From NCBI GenBank assembly GCA_035772405.1, contig JAYKKM010000123.1, forward strand, positions 936,001 to 1,000,000: a stretch of DNA of 64,000 bases. Direction: 5' to 3'. Source of the stretch: Chrysogorgia sp. JL179-B06 (lineage: Eukaryota > Cnidaria > Anthozoa > Scleralcyonacea > Chrysogorgiidae). This document shows, one piece after another, positions 1-9,729 of the stretch; the first letter of the stretch is position 1; each line of letters starts with the position of its first letter. Made by a program: the position numbers and the translations under genes. The notes below the pieces were generated by a model. The model was not told where the DNA came from and made no database searches. It saw nothing but the letters and a program-made list of their open reading frames with translations.

Positions 1-409
1 GTCAATATTAAACTACACATAGACACTTATTATAAAATGGAATGGTAAAATTAAATATTGTCTATGTTTAGTTTGATATTGACAAGGTTGTTTGCTAAAT
101 ATTTTAATAGTTTGGCCTCTCATATTACCTTTCTTTTGATAATATTTGATTGTATGACGTCCGTCTCGTGTCTGAAAAGTGTTCAAACTCCATCTGTTGA
201 GACAAACAGGACCAAACTCCAAAGCCAGGATGTTCAAGTTATGCACGAAACAGTCGAACATTTCCCTAGGGTTTTACAGTTACAACGATATTACAGTTCC
301 CACACTTGCACCTATACTATAGGCTATACAATAAACCAATAAACCCATACCATACTGTACATAAAATAAATTGATGAAATATATGACAAATATGGCGCAA
401 TGAACGTAC

Positions 410-846
410 CAAGATTTGACGGATTCAGCACCATTCCACCTTCGAGTAAGTTGTTCCAAGTGTTTTTTGTTCTCCTCCCTTCTTCTTTCATACGCGGCAA
501 GCCATTCTTCGTCAGCCAACGGCTCATCAGCGTAGGCGTCCATGAAACAGTCATCAGACTCGTCCTCATATTTCGCCGATAGTTCAGTTTCTTCCTCGAT
601 TATATTATCTGAACTAGACAATGGGCTTTCATACTCATTTGAGTCTGAATTTGAGCGTGATATCGCCGCGATTTCACTTGATATATGATATTTTGAACTA
701 GTTGTTGTCCAAAACGCTATGTATTCCTTGTTTGTGAAATCTAATCCGTCCCCGAGTACCAGGACTCTCTCACGCGCGGCTTTTTTATGCAAACAACGCC
801 AAATGGCTATGTTTGAAGAGCAATATCTCGGAAACGAAAGGACCAA
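410..846 (-). CDS. Possible first coding exon, P2X7-type C-terminal-domain-like protein
   Basis: The minus-strand frame is open from an ATG at 846. It has an acidic, serine-rich stretch followed by a charged helix (EEWLAAYERRREENKKHLEQ) and a short motif NGAESVKSW. The frame meets a good splice donor, G|GTACGT, at 410/409, so I end the exon there. An acidic leader, a charged helix and then 'SW' before a Cys-rich part is a pattern I associate with cnidarian proteins named 'P2X purinoceptor 7-like', whose Cys-rich ballast domain would lie in the next exon. That next exon lies outside the window or was not found. The family call is recognition from memory of short motifs only. It could equally be an exon of a multicopy repeat family. 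Nothing is seen in 1-279. Confidence 0.3.
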
Positions 847-1104
847 ATCAAAAACTGTAAAATACTTTATTAGGTCATTTTTCGTGGTCTACACGAATAA
901 CTAAAAACCCTGTAGGGCTTATATGCACTAAAGAGTACTCCGGAACTCAGAAACATATTCTGAGGATTTGAGCTGGATGCGTCGGCCATGTTTCGTCTGT
1001 CTACTCCACGCATTACAGGTATATATATACAGGTATATAGTGACTGTTACATAGGCAGTACATTTATCAATCGAAGCAATAAAACATTGTAACCTTCACT
1101 CTCG

Positions 1105-1122
1105 GACTCTCGGTAGCTCAAT
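1105..1122 (+). repeat. Left piece of a split tRNA-derived SINE
   Basis: The sequence GGTAGCTCAAT at 1112-1122 matches the A-box side of a tRNA-like RNA polymerase III promoter. The matching right piece begins at 7752 with ATGGTTAGAGCG. Joining the two at the shared AT gives a normal tRNA-like A box, so the 6.6-kb element between them was inserted into it. Confidence 0.5.
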
Positions 1123-1132
1123 CCCAGGTTGA

Positions 1133-1935
1133 ACATCTTGGCAAGATCTGGCAAGATCTTGCAAGATCTTGCATGATCTTGCCAAGATCCTGCCAAGATC
1201 CAGATCATGCCAAGATCTTAACAAGATCTTCCCAAGATGCATAAATCTTGAAATAATAGTCAACCATCTTGGTGAGAATCTTACAAGATCTTGTCTAGAT
1301 CTTGCCAAGATTCTGAAAACTATTTTTACACAAAAAAATTATTGGCATTGACAAAGTATTGGGAAATAGTCCATTTTTATAATAAATCGTGAACAGATAC
1401 ATCAGTTTATAATTTGCTAACACAGGTTTTTGTATGATCTTACCAAGATCTTGCCAAGATCTTGCCACAAGATTTTATCACAATCTTGTCATGACTTTCC
1501 CAAGATCTTGCCATGATTTTAACAAGATCTTGCCATGATTCTGCAAGATCTTGGCAAGATCTTAGCAAGATCTTACCATGACTTTACCAATATCTTGCAA
1601 TGATTTTTACAAGATCTTGCCATGATCTGCAAGATCTTATCAAGATCTTGCCATGACTTTGTCAAGATCTTGCCATGATTCTGCAACATCTTTCCCAGAT
1701 CTTATCAAGATCTTGCCATGAATTTGCCAAGATCTTGCCATGACATTGCAAAAATCTTGCCATGGCGTTGCCAAGATCTTGCCATTATTTTTAACAAGAT
1801 CTTGCCATGATCTGCAAGATATTGCCAAGATCTTATCAAGATCTTGCCATGATCCTTTGCCATGATCCTTTGCCAAGATCTTGCAATGATTTTAACAAGA
1901 TCTTGCCAAGATTCTGTATGATCTGTAAAAGATCT
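1133..1935. repeat. Left subterminal array of AAGATCTTGCC / CATGATC repeats
   Basis: Degenerate 10-12 base units such as AAGATCTTGCCATGATC recur over about 0.8 kb, with a unique gap at about 1310-1435. The unit contains the palindrome AAGATCTT. Long reading frames through it encode only repeated K-I-L-A-R-S type peptides and are not genes. Confidence 0.8.
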
Positions 1936-2734
1936 TGCCAGGATGTTATAATTATTAAATTATATTGGGAATATTAAAGTATTGGGAATAGTCCATTGTC
2001 TTAATAAACTTAAGTTTTTAGATAATGAGTTTTAGGGAAATTAGTGACAGAATACATTTTAAATAATTTAATGAACTATCTCATTATTGTCTTACTTTAA
2101 TTATTAAAAATTAACTTAATTAACCTTAATTATTAAAAATTAACAGATTACATTAATACATTGTAGATTTTGCTGTGTGCAATTTATGTCATTTTTGACA
2201 TGGAACTGCAAAAAGTGCAGTGTTAGTAATCTCGAACTAACCAGTGCCTTTATTATTGGGTCACTCGGTAAAGTAATAGCGTTTTTGCAGATTGTTGTCA
2301 CAACTGGACAAAAGCATTTAACCAATGCAACATGTAATGTAGCAATAGAAATAAATTCCTGAATTTCACCATAAAAATACTCGACAGTACCAGATTCACA
2401 CTAAAAAACTGGATGAAGAAGCTGGATGACTTCCCCTGCTCTTTTGTAGGCCTTAGAATGATAGACTTCTCCATGCTTACACATACGATCTGCATATACA
2501 CTTGCACCAAACAAAATTGACATTTAATTACAGTAGCTAGAATATATGACCTATCAAACTCGTCCACTATTTAGAATTATAATTGATGACTCATCAATTT
2601 GACTGCATAACAAATCTGCTGTGGAACTCATCTTGTTCCTTTGAAACCCTTACTTGCATGGCCAATCATTGCTTTAAATGAAAAGGTAGAATGTGTCCAC
2701 AATGGGCCAAAAGATTTGACTTGCTTGACCAGGT
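1936..2734. other. Unannotated AT-rich interior of the 6.6-kb element
   Basis: No convincing coding frame, RNA gene or inverted repeat was seen. Short duplications of AATTATTAAAAATTAAC occur near 2098-2142. Confidence 0.5.
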
Positions 2735-2865
2735 GGGATACCCGGGATCCCAGGTGGGAGACCCAGGATCCCAGGCAGCAAACCCATGATCCCAGGCAGG
2801 ATACCGGGACCCAGGAAAAATACAGAAAAACAATATCAGCAAGATCCTGGGTGTGATACCTGAAA
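2735..2865. repeat. Short degenerate GATCCCAGG minisatellite
   Basis: Units like GGATCCCAGGTGGGAGACCC and GATCCCAGGCAGGATACC recur four to five times. A related stretch (GTCCCAGGTGGAATTCCC) recurs near 5808-5945. Confidence 0.5.
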
Positions 2866-2990
2866 TCCCAACTAATTCAGGATGGAATTCTGGGTACAAT
2901 AAATGACAGGAAGCTCAGTCAAACTATAACTATTAGTGAACTTGTATTATATTATATTAAAGTTAATGGTTTGAACCTAGGCGTATCATT

Positions 2991-3138
2991 AGATGTGTGA
3001 AGTTGATCTTCCAAGGTTGTTGACTATTGTTGGTGACTGACATTTCGACGGCTTCAGCAGTGGTCATCGTCAAAGCGTCAGTCACCAACAATAGTCTTTC
3101 TCAAACTACAACAACCTGGACGATCAACTTCACACATC
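2991..3138. mobile_element. Foldback repeat with a Penelope-type, hammerhead-like core
   Basis: The inner arms GACTATTGTTGGTGACTGAC (3022-3041) and its exact reverse complement (3077-3096) are perfect. Outer arms sharing GATGTGTGAAGTTGATC extend this to about 2991 and 3138. On the minus strand the centre reads TTGACGA ... GAAATGTC, a layout like the hammerhead motifs of Penelope-like elements, but with the first core base changed. Confidence 0.45.
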
Positions 3139-3144
3139 TTATTA

Positions 3145-3226
3145 TATTGTATTATATATTATTTTACATTACATTACATTACATTATATTATATTATATT
3201 ATATTATATTATATTATTATTATAAC
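3145..3226. repeat. (ATTAT)n / (ATTAC)n microsatellite
   Basis: A run of pentanucleotides ATTAC then ATTAT is visible directly. Confidence 0.9.
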
Positions 3227-4101
3227 TCATACCTGTTTTGGATTTACTATTATATAATCTATGACAAGTTGTGACAAAATCTGTTTTAAATACACTGTAA
3301 ACTATTAAAAATAACTTACATGAAGAGTCTTTGTTGCTTTTTGGTACCAATTTCAAATAATTTTGATGAATTGATGCGAGTTTCAAAACACGGTCCTGCG
3401 GCATATTTAATTAAGAATATCACTTTCAATAGTCCATGATACCGCGTATGCGAAAATCGTGCATCCACGTTTTGTATCTCCCTCTCTTTCGTGAAATTGC
3501 TCGCTCGAACGAAAGGCGAAAGCTGATATGGGCCTAAGGAACAGATTATGGCGCAACCAATCAGAACAGAGTTCTCAGTCAGGTGTGGTATTTAGTGTTC
3601 TGTGATTGGTCAACACTTGATACTTGTGGTCATGCTTTTCAAGCATCGCGCTATATTCAAAACTGAAAACTGCGATCTGCACGTTTTACCGAACGAAAGA
3701 AGATTATTTGTGATAATGGAAACTTCTAACAAAGGGAGAACTATTAGAAAACTGAAAGGTAATGTTCAAAAGAAAGTGATTTTAAAATCCGTCAAGGCAA
3801 TAGTGTTTTGCTAGTCCTTTGAAATGATTACTGAGTATAATATAGCATATTATTATTCTGATCTATCAGTAAATTTGCGTTGCTTTGTAGAGCCAAAGGA
3901 ATTATTGATCTTCTTCCCGAAAGATTACTCCGCTGTTACAGTTTCAAGAAACAAGGTTTTAGGAACTACTCAACAACTAAGTGGTTTGAAGGAAAATACC
4001 TTTTTATTGGCGAGCCAGAACCATGGAAAGGTCTAAAAACCGGTGAGCATTAGCGTTCATGTGTCTACAGTTTGTGATAATGAAGATTATATATAAGTGT
4101 A
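3227..4101. other. Gene-free stretch
   Basis: The open frames here are short, lack recognisable motifs and have no supporting splice context. I see no feature I can name. Confidence 0.4.
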
Positions 4102-4368
4102 TATTTATCATTTATAGACCCGGAGCGAGGGGAATTCGACGAAATATTACCCCAAGGGATGATATTATATCATTCGTTCGAATGGCGTTCGAACAGCATA
4201 CCTTACTAGCGTTCGAACGGCTTGCTACTAGCGTTCGAACGACTCGCTACTAGCGTTCGAACGGCTTGCTAGCGTTCGAACGGCTTGCTACTAGCGTTCG
4301 AACGGCTAGCGTTCGAATGTTTGTGAAAGTCGACGAATTCGCGGAGCGGAGGGTCTATAAATGATATA
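4102..4368. mobile_element. 267-bp MITE-like element with terminal inverted repeats
   Basis: The left end ATCATTTATAGACCC (4107-4121) is mirrored by GGGTCTATAAATGAT (4351-4365), with near-matching flanks. Subterminal GAATTCGAC and GTCGACGAATTC also mirror each other. The centre is a tandem array (see next entry). There is no coding capacity. Confidence 0.6.
4175..4319. repeat. 22-bp tandem repeat rich in GTTCGAAC palindromes
   Basis: About seven units of GCGTTCGAACGGCTTGCTAC, some shortened, fill the middle of the MITE-like element. Every unit centres on the palindrome GTTCGAAC. Confidence 0.85.
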
Positions 4369-4623
4369 TACGGAAACAATATTGAATGCAGTCTTGAAAT
4401 TAAACGTCTTGTTGTTCCTCCATTGTTGATAGCTCGTCTTTCGCGCGTGGCATTTGGTTTCGCGCGTGATACTCGAGTCGAATTCCCCTCCACAGAGAAA
4501 TGGTTTAAGTTGGTATACCTTACCTATAATATATGCTTTAAATCACTTATATCATTAACCAAGCTTAAAAGTCCTGTACTATATATATATATATATATGA
4601 TGTTATGATATTGTCACTCGGTA

Positions 4624-4742
4624 ATATGATGATGAGATGAAATGTTCTCGAGTGAATGAGCCCAAACCGCGCAAGCAGAAAATTCCAGCCGCGGCAAGCA
4701 ATTTTCTGCTTACTCGAGAACATTTCATCTCATCATATATAT
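4624..4742. mobile_element. ~120-bp hairpin MITE
   Basis: The outer arms TGATGAGATGAAATGTTCTC.. and ..GAGAACATTTCATCTCATCA are exact reverse complements over about 24 bp. An inner pair, AAGCAGAAAATT and AATTTTCTGCTT, forms a second stem. A (TA)n run lies beside each end. Confidence 0.7.
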
Positions 4743-4785
4743 ATAGTAAAGTGAAAAGGTGGTAAACTGCCAAGAATTTAGTGAC

Positions 4786-4832
4786 GAGATACTGACGTTT
4801 CGAGCGGAGCCCTTCATCAGAGTAATACAAGA
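4786..4832 (-). ncRNA. Hammerhead ribozyme motif of a Penelope-like element
   Basis: Minus-strand reading gives CTGATGA, a stem II GGGC/GCTC with loop TCC, then GAAA, C, and the cleavage triplet GTC. A four-base stem I (TACT before the core and AGTA after GTC) can form. Stem III is minimal, as in the short or dimer-active hammerheads described for Penelope-like elements. All conserved core bases appear intact. Confidence 0.6.
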
Positions 4833-5157
4833 TGAAATAAAATAAATAGGGCTTATACAGTATATATGCCAAAAGGGTGTCACAAGTAGAAAGTAGCCAA
4901 TCAAATGCACGGGAGATAAACAAACTAATAATTAATGAGATGGGAAAAGTTAAATCATTTGTTATTTTTACAGTCGATCAGCAAACAGAGTGAGGGGGAG
5001 GGAGAAATGACAGGTCCAATATTCAAGGGGATTAGGCGATAATATTAGCAGTAAGAAACAAAAACTTGAAAAGGAATGAAAGTGCATAAGCTAATAATAA
5101 AAAGTTCCAAGCAAACTAAAATAACAAAAAAATTGTAGCAAATTAAATAAAAGAAAA

Positions 5158-5365
5158 ACGTTCGTTAAGACCAAGAGGATGTGTGGTGCCAAGTTTGTCT
5201 GAAACCAAATGGTTGGAGCTGTTGAAATGGCGGGCTACAGGTTTGTCAACATCATTGTTCCTCACGGAACGAAGATGTACAGCAAACCTGTCTGAAAGGC
5301 GTCGCCCAGTTTCACCAGTGTAGATTTTAGGGCATTCACACGCTTGAGCTTTTCCGCCTAAAAGC
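5158..5365 (-). pseudogene. GIY-YIG endonuclease-type C-terminus of a Penelope-like element
   Basis: A minus-strand frame of about 65 residues contains ACECPKIYTGETGRRLSDR, then RFAVHLRSV, KPVARHFN and SNHLVSDKL. The Cys pair ahead of a (I/V)YxGET core, the RxxxHL motif and the HFN..H block match the C-terminal endonuclease-type domain of Penelope-like retroelements. The domain normally nicks DNA to prime reverse transcription. No upstream reverse transcriptase frame remains, so this is a fragment. Confidence 0.65.
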
Positions 5366-5400
5366 GTGTTATAAGAAGCTGTTAAGTTCCTAAATGTTGA

Positions 5401-5981
5401 TAATATATCAAACTACCACTCGTGCCTTCGCCACCTTTGACGAAGACTCGCTTTCTAACTGTCGCAAAGTTTGTTTACATGTGGGGTCCCCAACGTTTGA
5501 AATATCACACATGCGCACAACGGACTGGACTGCACCTTTAACATACTAAATTTTAATTCTTTGGTCGTATAAATGTATATAATATTTTAAAGTGTTTATT
5601 TTCAATAGCAAGTTAGTTAAATATTTATTTGAATGTATCATATATTTTGAACTAGTTTCCCAATTATTTTAAGTTTATAGTTTCATTATGAACTAATTAA
5701 AATATTTATTTTAAAGAATTAGAGTTAAAAGTTATATTTTGTCACAATTAATACAATATATCTCTGTGCAGTTTAGGAAATCTTGTTTCCATGATCTGCT
5801 TTTCTAAGAGTCCCAGGTGGAATTCCCATATTCCACAAGGGATGACATTAATTTAATACCTGATAAAATCTCCCACACAAATTTTTGTATTAAAATCCCA
5901 GGCGGAATTCCACTTCAAAGTCCCAGGCGGATTACCTAGGATCCCGAGCGGATCACTGTTGCGGATCACTGTTGCGGATCA
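5401..5981. other. Gene-free AT-rich stretch
   Basis: No coding or RNA feature was recognised. A few degenerate GTCCCAGGTGG-type units occur at 5808-5945, and CGGATCACTGTTG is repeated just before the palindrome at 5982. Confidence 0.4.
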
Positions 5982-6025
5982 CCGCTCACTATATTTTACT
6001 ATATATAGTAAAATATAGTGAGCGG
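5982..6025. repeat. Perfect 44-bp palindrome
   Basis: CCGCTCACTATATTTTACTA.. reads as its own reverse complement over 22 bases on each side, with no spacer. It would extrude as a cruciform. Confidence 0.9.
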
Positions 6026-6077
6026 ACTATTGACATCTAGAACAGTGCTCGATATCTTAGGGGAAAGAGCAGATTAT

Positions 6078-6200
6078 AGTTGTAAAAACTTAAATGTTTG
6101 TTGTAACTCGGAGTTTCACGCTGTTGGACGATCTTCAGACAACTCTGAAGATTGTCCAATGGCGTGAAAAGTAACAACAAACATTTAAGTTTTTACAACT
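6078..6200. mobile_element. Foldback (hairpin) element
   Basis: The left arm starts AGTTGTAAAAACTTAAATGT and the right arm ends in its reverse complement. Inner segments GGACGATCTTCAGA and TCTGAAGATTGTCC continue the pairing nearly to the centre. The TTCAGA..TCTGAAG core resembles Penelope termini seen elsewhere in this window. Confidence 0.6.
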
Positions 6201-7124
6201 ATGTATATAGACAACAGCTAACTTGTAAAAGCAATAACTAAATTCTCACTTTTTTGTTTTTAGATGTACGGTACTAAATGCCAAGTATGGTGCTGACAGA
6301 ATTAGTAAAATGAATAAGCAGATTGTGTTTGCAGTTTGCACTTTGCATTGAATAAAAAATGCAGGTATTGCAAAAGAAAATCCAAAATTATTGCAAGTCA
6401 AACCAACATGGAACAAGGAAATAACATGAAACAAACTGAATGAACATCATACTGCTTATAAAGTATTAGGACAAATGGACAATAAATTCACTTTAAGGCT
6501 TACATTTTAAGCAAAAACTGAATTTAGTAATTTATCGGCCTGAATATTTTGCAAAAACATATCTTGGCATTTTCTTTGATTTAATGAGATTTTTGGACAG
6601 TAATGTCATAATGTGTTACAAAAAAAATTAATGAATTTATTATATACAATGGGAAACAAGTTTTTAAATTAGATATTACCGGTATACTTAAATCGAGTGA
6701 CAACTTAAATTAGTAAATTTATATCGTGTTTATTCTAAATCAAGTTATCACTAAAAAGTGTAAGAATTGTGTTTGCTGTTTTTACTTTTAAATTTCTATT
6801 GTTCAAATTAAATCACAGTAATTATGATTACAATTTGTTTATTGCAAGGTATACTTATCTTAATGAAATACAATGTTTCATAAACTAGTGATGGTTTTGG
6901 TTGTTTTTATATTAATGCACTATCTTGGCACATTGGTTTTTAATTTTTTAAATTAATCACTCTAGTGAGTGGGCTCCCTGTTTTAAATAACTTTTTTTTT
7001 TATATAAATAAATAAATAATTACATTCTGAAGAACTTTGCATGTTGATTTATAACATGTCTAGACTCTAGATCATGCGAATTTCTTTCAAGAATAGATTA
7101 TGGGAATTTCTAATTAGATAATGA
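6201..7124. other. Gene-free AT-rich interior
   Basis: No supported gene or structured repeat was seen. Confidence 0.4.
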
Positions 7125-7740
7125 TCTTTGCAAGATGATAATAAGATCTTGACAAGTATTTGTAAGATCATGGGAAGATCTTGTCAAGTATCTGTAAGAT
7201 CATGGGAAGATCTTGTAAGATCATGGGAAGATCTTTGCAAGATGATAGTAAGATCTTGGGAAGATCTTGTAAGATCATAGGAAGATCTTGTAAGATCATG
7301 GGAAGATCTTGTAAGATCATGGGAAGATCTTGTAAGATCATGGGAAGATCATGGGAAGATCTTGTAAGATCATGGGAAGATCTTTGCAAGATGATAGTAA
7401 GATCTTGGGAAGATCATGGGAAGATCTTGTAAGATCATGGGAAGATCTTTGCAAGATGATAGTAAGATCTTGGGAAGATCTTGTATGATCTTGGCAAGTT
7501 TTTGTAAGATCATGGGAAGATCTTTGCAAGATGATAGTAAGATCTTGGCAAGTTCTTGTAAGATCATGGAAAGAACTTGCCAAGATCTTGCAAGTTCTTG
7601 CCATGTTCTTGCCAAGTTCTTGCCACATTCTTGCCAAGATCTTGCAAGATCTTGGAACATTTCTTGCAAGATCTTATTTAAGATCTTAGCAAGATCTTAG
7701 TAAGATCTTAGTAAGATCTTAGTAAGATCTTGGTAAGATA
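7125..7740. repeat. Right subterminal array of GATCATGGGAAGATCTTGTA repeats
   Basis: Units of about 20 bases (AAGATCATGGGAAGATCTTG) and a longer unit with TTTGCAAGATGATAGT repeat across the array. It is the inverted counterpart of the 1133-1935 array. Confidence 0.85.
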
Positions 7741-7751
7741 TTCAACCTGGG

Positions 7752-7812
7752 ATGGTTAGAGCGTCTCACAGGCAATCAGAATGTTACAGGTTTTATCCTT
7801 GTCACTAGAAAG
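7752..7812 (+). repeat. Right piece of the split tRNA-derived SINE
   Basis: ATGGTTAGAGCGTCTC continues the tRNA-like A-box region, and ACAGGTTTTATCC, 30 bases later, sits where a B box (GGTTCGANNCC) belongs with several changes. It is therefore a degenerate SINE rather than a functional tRNA. Confidence 0.5.
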
Positions 7813-8096
7813 GACACAAATGATGTTGATTTGTTTACAGTGTTTTTGGTAGAATTCGGAAATTGACTGACCTACTGACAGTGAAGTGTTAATTGAGATG
7901 ATAATTTGCGTGTGGAAATATTTTCGGGGAACAACAATATCAACACGACATCAAATGTATGTAAACCGATCTTGACCTACTACGGCGATACAAAAATATT
8001 TTTTGGGGTACAAAAATTTTCAAGACTAAGGCATGTTATGGTAATGTTTCGAAGAGTGAATGACTTCATCAAATACGTGGGTACTGGCACGATATT

Positions 8097-8169
8097 TCTG
8101 GATATATAAATATATAAATAGATATATAAATAGATATATAAATAGATATATAAATAGATATATAAATAT
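8097..8169. repeat. 12-bp GATATATAAATA minisatellite (left of BEL A)
   Basis: About six direct units are seen. A similar ATATATAAAT array resumes at 24298, right after BEL element A, so A inserted into this minisatellite. Confidence 0.9.
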
Positions 8170-8355
8170 TGTTGCGAATGCAGTAAAGTACCGCGGCTTC
8201 TACGCAAACTATCACTATCAAGGTTTATATTTTGAATCGTTGTATTGAAGAACTCTCAACTCACTCTCTATCTTTCACACTGTGCACGCTATCTCACTTA
8301 GTTTCATATTTCGCACGCCACTCCCTCAAACTTCCGCTCTGACTCTCATCACTCA
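8170..8355 (-). repeat. BEL A 3' LTR, first part
   Basis: It aligns base for base with 24056-24241 apart from two substitutions. It ends at TCA (8353-8355), the target duplication of element C. Confidence 0.9.
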
Positions 8356-8859
8356 TAGGTCGTCACCTGTGACTTAATAAAAGCACTAGAAATGACATTC
8401 CGTTGCACACAACGCGAGGCTAAATAATTTTACGATGATAAGGTCATGACCCTGGAAATAGATATTTTCGAAGTCTCCGTTCGTAAGCGTGCACAATTAC
8501 TCGAAAACGGCAATTGAAGTTTGTGACGTCATCAGAATGTAATTTTACCATTAACGGTCAATTTATGCGCTATTTCCAAGTTATTTCACAACGATACGGT
8601 AGTCGGTGGTCTTCTGAATGGGTATTTTCAAGCTCGTAGCCATAAGTATACACAATAGCGCAAAACAAGCAAAATATGATTATGACGTCATCAGAATGGA
8701 ATGTTACTCGTAGGTCTGAGCTATGCGCAGTTTTTCTGAAATAATTTGTTAAATTGACGTGAAACAAAGATAAGAATTCATTTAAATGAATAAGAGATCT
8801 ATAAATTGTAGAATACAGGAGCATAAACGTTTACCCTATTACCTCTCTTACAACTGGAG

Positions 8860-9172
8860 AAGGACATCATTCATTGTCGCTGTCCTCCTCACTTTCAGAA
8901 CCATCCTCACTATCGGATAATTCATTGCAATTGTCCTTTCCATTTGAGCAATATATGCATTTGCAAAGGCTGATGCATGATAATTTCGCTTTGACACAGC
9001 CTTTTTGCAGGAACACTCGATGTTTTCCAACATTTTCGCCCTTAAGCGGTGCATGCTGTGAGCATGTTATTACGCGAGAAGTTGGGAGGGAGAAGGCTGA
9101 TCTGCATACATGTTCAGTTGCAGTTCCCTCGCAGCCGGTAATCTCAATCTGTGAATGATCATACTCATGCAT
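8860..9172 (-). pseudogene. CXC (tesmin/TSO1-like) Cys-rich C-terminus of element C protein
   Basis: Two overlapping minus-strand frames share the domain, so one frame break lies within it. One frame shows CSCKKA and the other shows GCVKAKLSC, CISLCKCIYCSNG and an acidic tail rich in D, E and S. Together the cysteines follow a CxC...C......C...CxC..C spacing typical of CXC domains, which bind zinc and DNA. Such domains occur at the C-terminus of some invertebrate transposon-encoded proteins. It is probably the 3' end of the gene whose 5' pieces are at 10931-11607. Confidence 0.5.
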
Positions 9173-9698
9173 AATAATTATATGATTAAATATGCTAATG
9201 AATCTGTGTAAAACAAATCGAAAACTCTAAAAGGTTGGTTCACTGCCGAAATATTGTTTAGGGTCTTAGGCCCTTTGATTAGATTTAGAAAGTATTAATA
9301 CTCGACTAACTTGAGTATTTGATTTGTAATTACACTGTCTACGCAGCACAACACATTTACCGTATGCATTAATATGTCATGTGTATTATAATATTATAAT
9401 GTAAATAAGTTTCGTTTTGCGAGTACGACGTTTACGATGTCAATACTGTTATGTATGTGAAGTTTGAATTTGAGCATTGCAAATGTGTTGTGATGTCAAC
9501 CAGTGCAGCACACAAGGCCTTGTGTGCTTTGCTCTATCCTTTGATCTACTGTACATGTATATAGAACAACAGCAGATGGTAATTGTCTTTACAATGCTTG
9601 TTTGTGGTAGCGAGTCCCTATAGGCATGTATGGGCCCTTTCTCGATATACAGTATGAGCAACCGAAATGTAAAATTATTATAACAACCCAAGTCAGTT

Positions 9699-9728
9699 TT
9701 AGGGTTAGGATTTGGGTTAGGGTTAGGG
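9699..9728. repeat. Short interstitial TTAGGG-type repeat
   Basis: TTAGGGTTAGG followed by GGGTTAGGGTTAGGG makes four to five telomere-like units inside element C. Confidence 0.8.
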
Positions 9729-9729
9729 A

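Larger units (their letters stand above)
4755..5400 (-). mobile_element. 3' remnant of a Penelope-like retroelement
   Basis: On the minus strand a GIY-YIG type C-terminal coding fragment is followed downstream by a hammerhead ribozyme motif. This is the arrangement known for Penelope-like elements, which carry hammerheads in their terminal repeats. The reverse transcriptase part is absent, so this is a truncated copy. Confidence 0.65.
1123..7751. mobile_element. 6.6-kb non-autonomous terminal-inverted-repeat element built on AAGATCTTGC repeats
   Basis: The left end starts CCCAGGTTGAACATCTTG and the right end is its near-exact reverse complement, ending CAAGATATTCAACCTGGG in mirror sense. Both ends run into hundreds of bases of AAGATCTTGCC-type repeats, in opposite orientation at the two ends. 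A 2-bp AT lies on each side (1121-1122 and 7752-7753), consistent with a target duplication. No transposase frame was found inside; the interior holds smaller foldback elements and a Penelope fragment, annotated separately. The superfamily is not assigned. The boundaries are well supported by the split SINE on both sides. Confidence 0.6.

Noticed and set aside
1169..1876. Frames rich in AKILPRS / LARSCQD repeats, also at 7168-7700 on both strands
   Set aside because: They translate the AAGATCTTGC arrays; period and both-strand openness show they are not genes.
7752..7812. Functional tRNA gene
   Set aside because: The B box is degenerate and no acceptor stem or cloverleaf forms; it reads as a SINE piece.
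8060..8248. Frame with repeated INRYINRY
   Set aside because: It translates the 12-bp minisatellite and the BEL A LTR.
9699..9728. Chromosome end
   Set aside because: Only four to five TTAGGG-like units inside a transposon.
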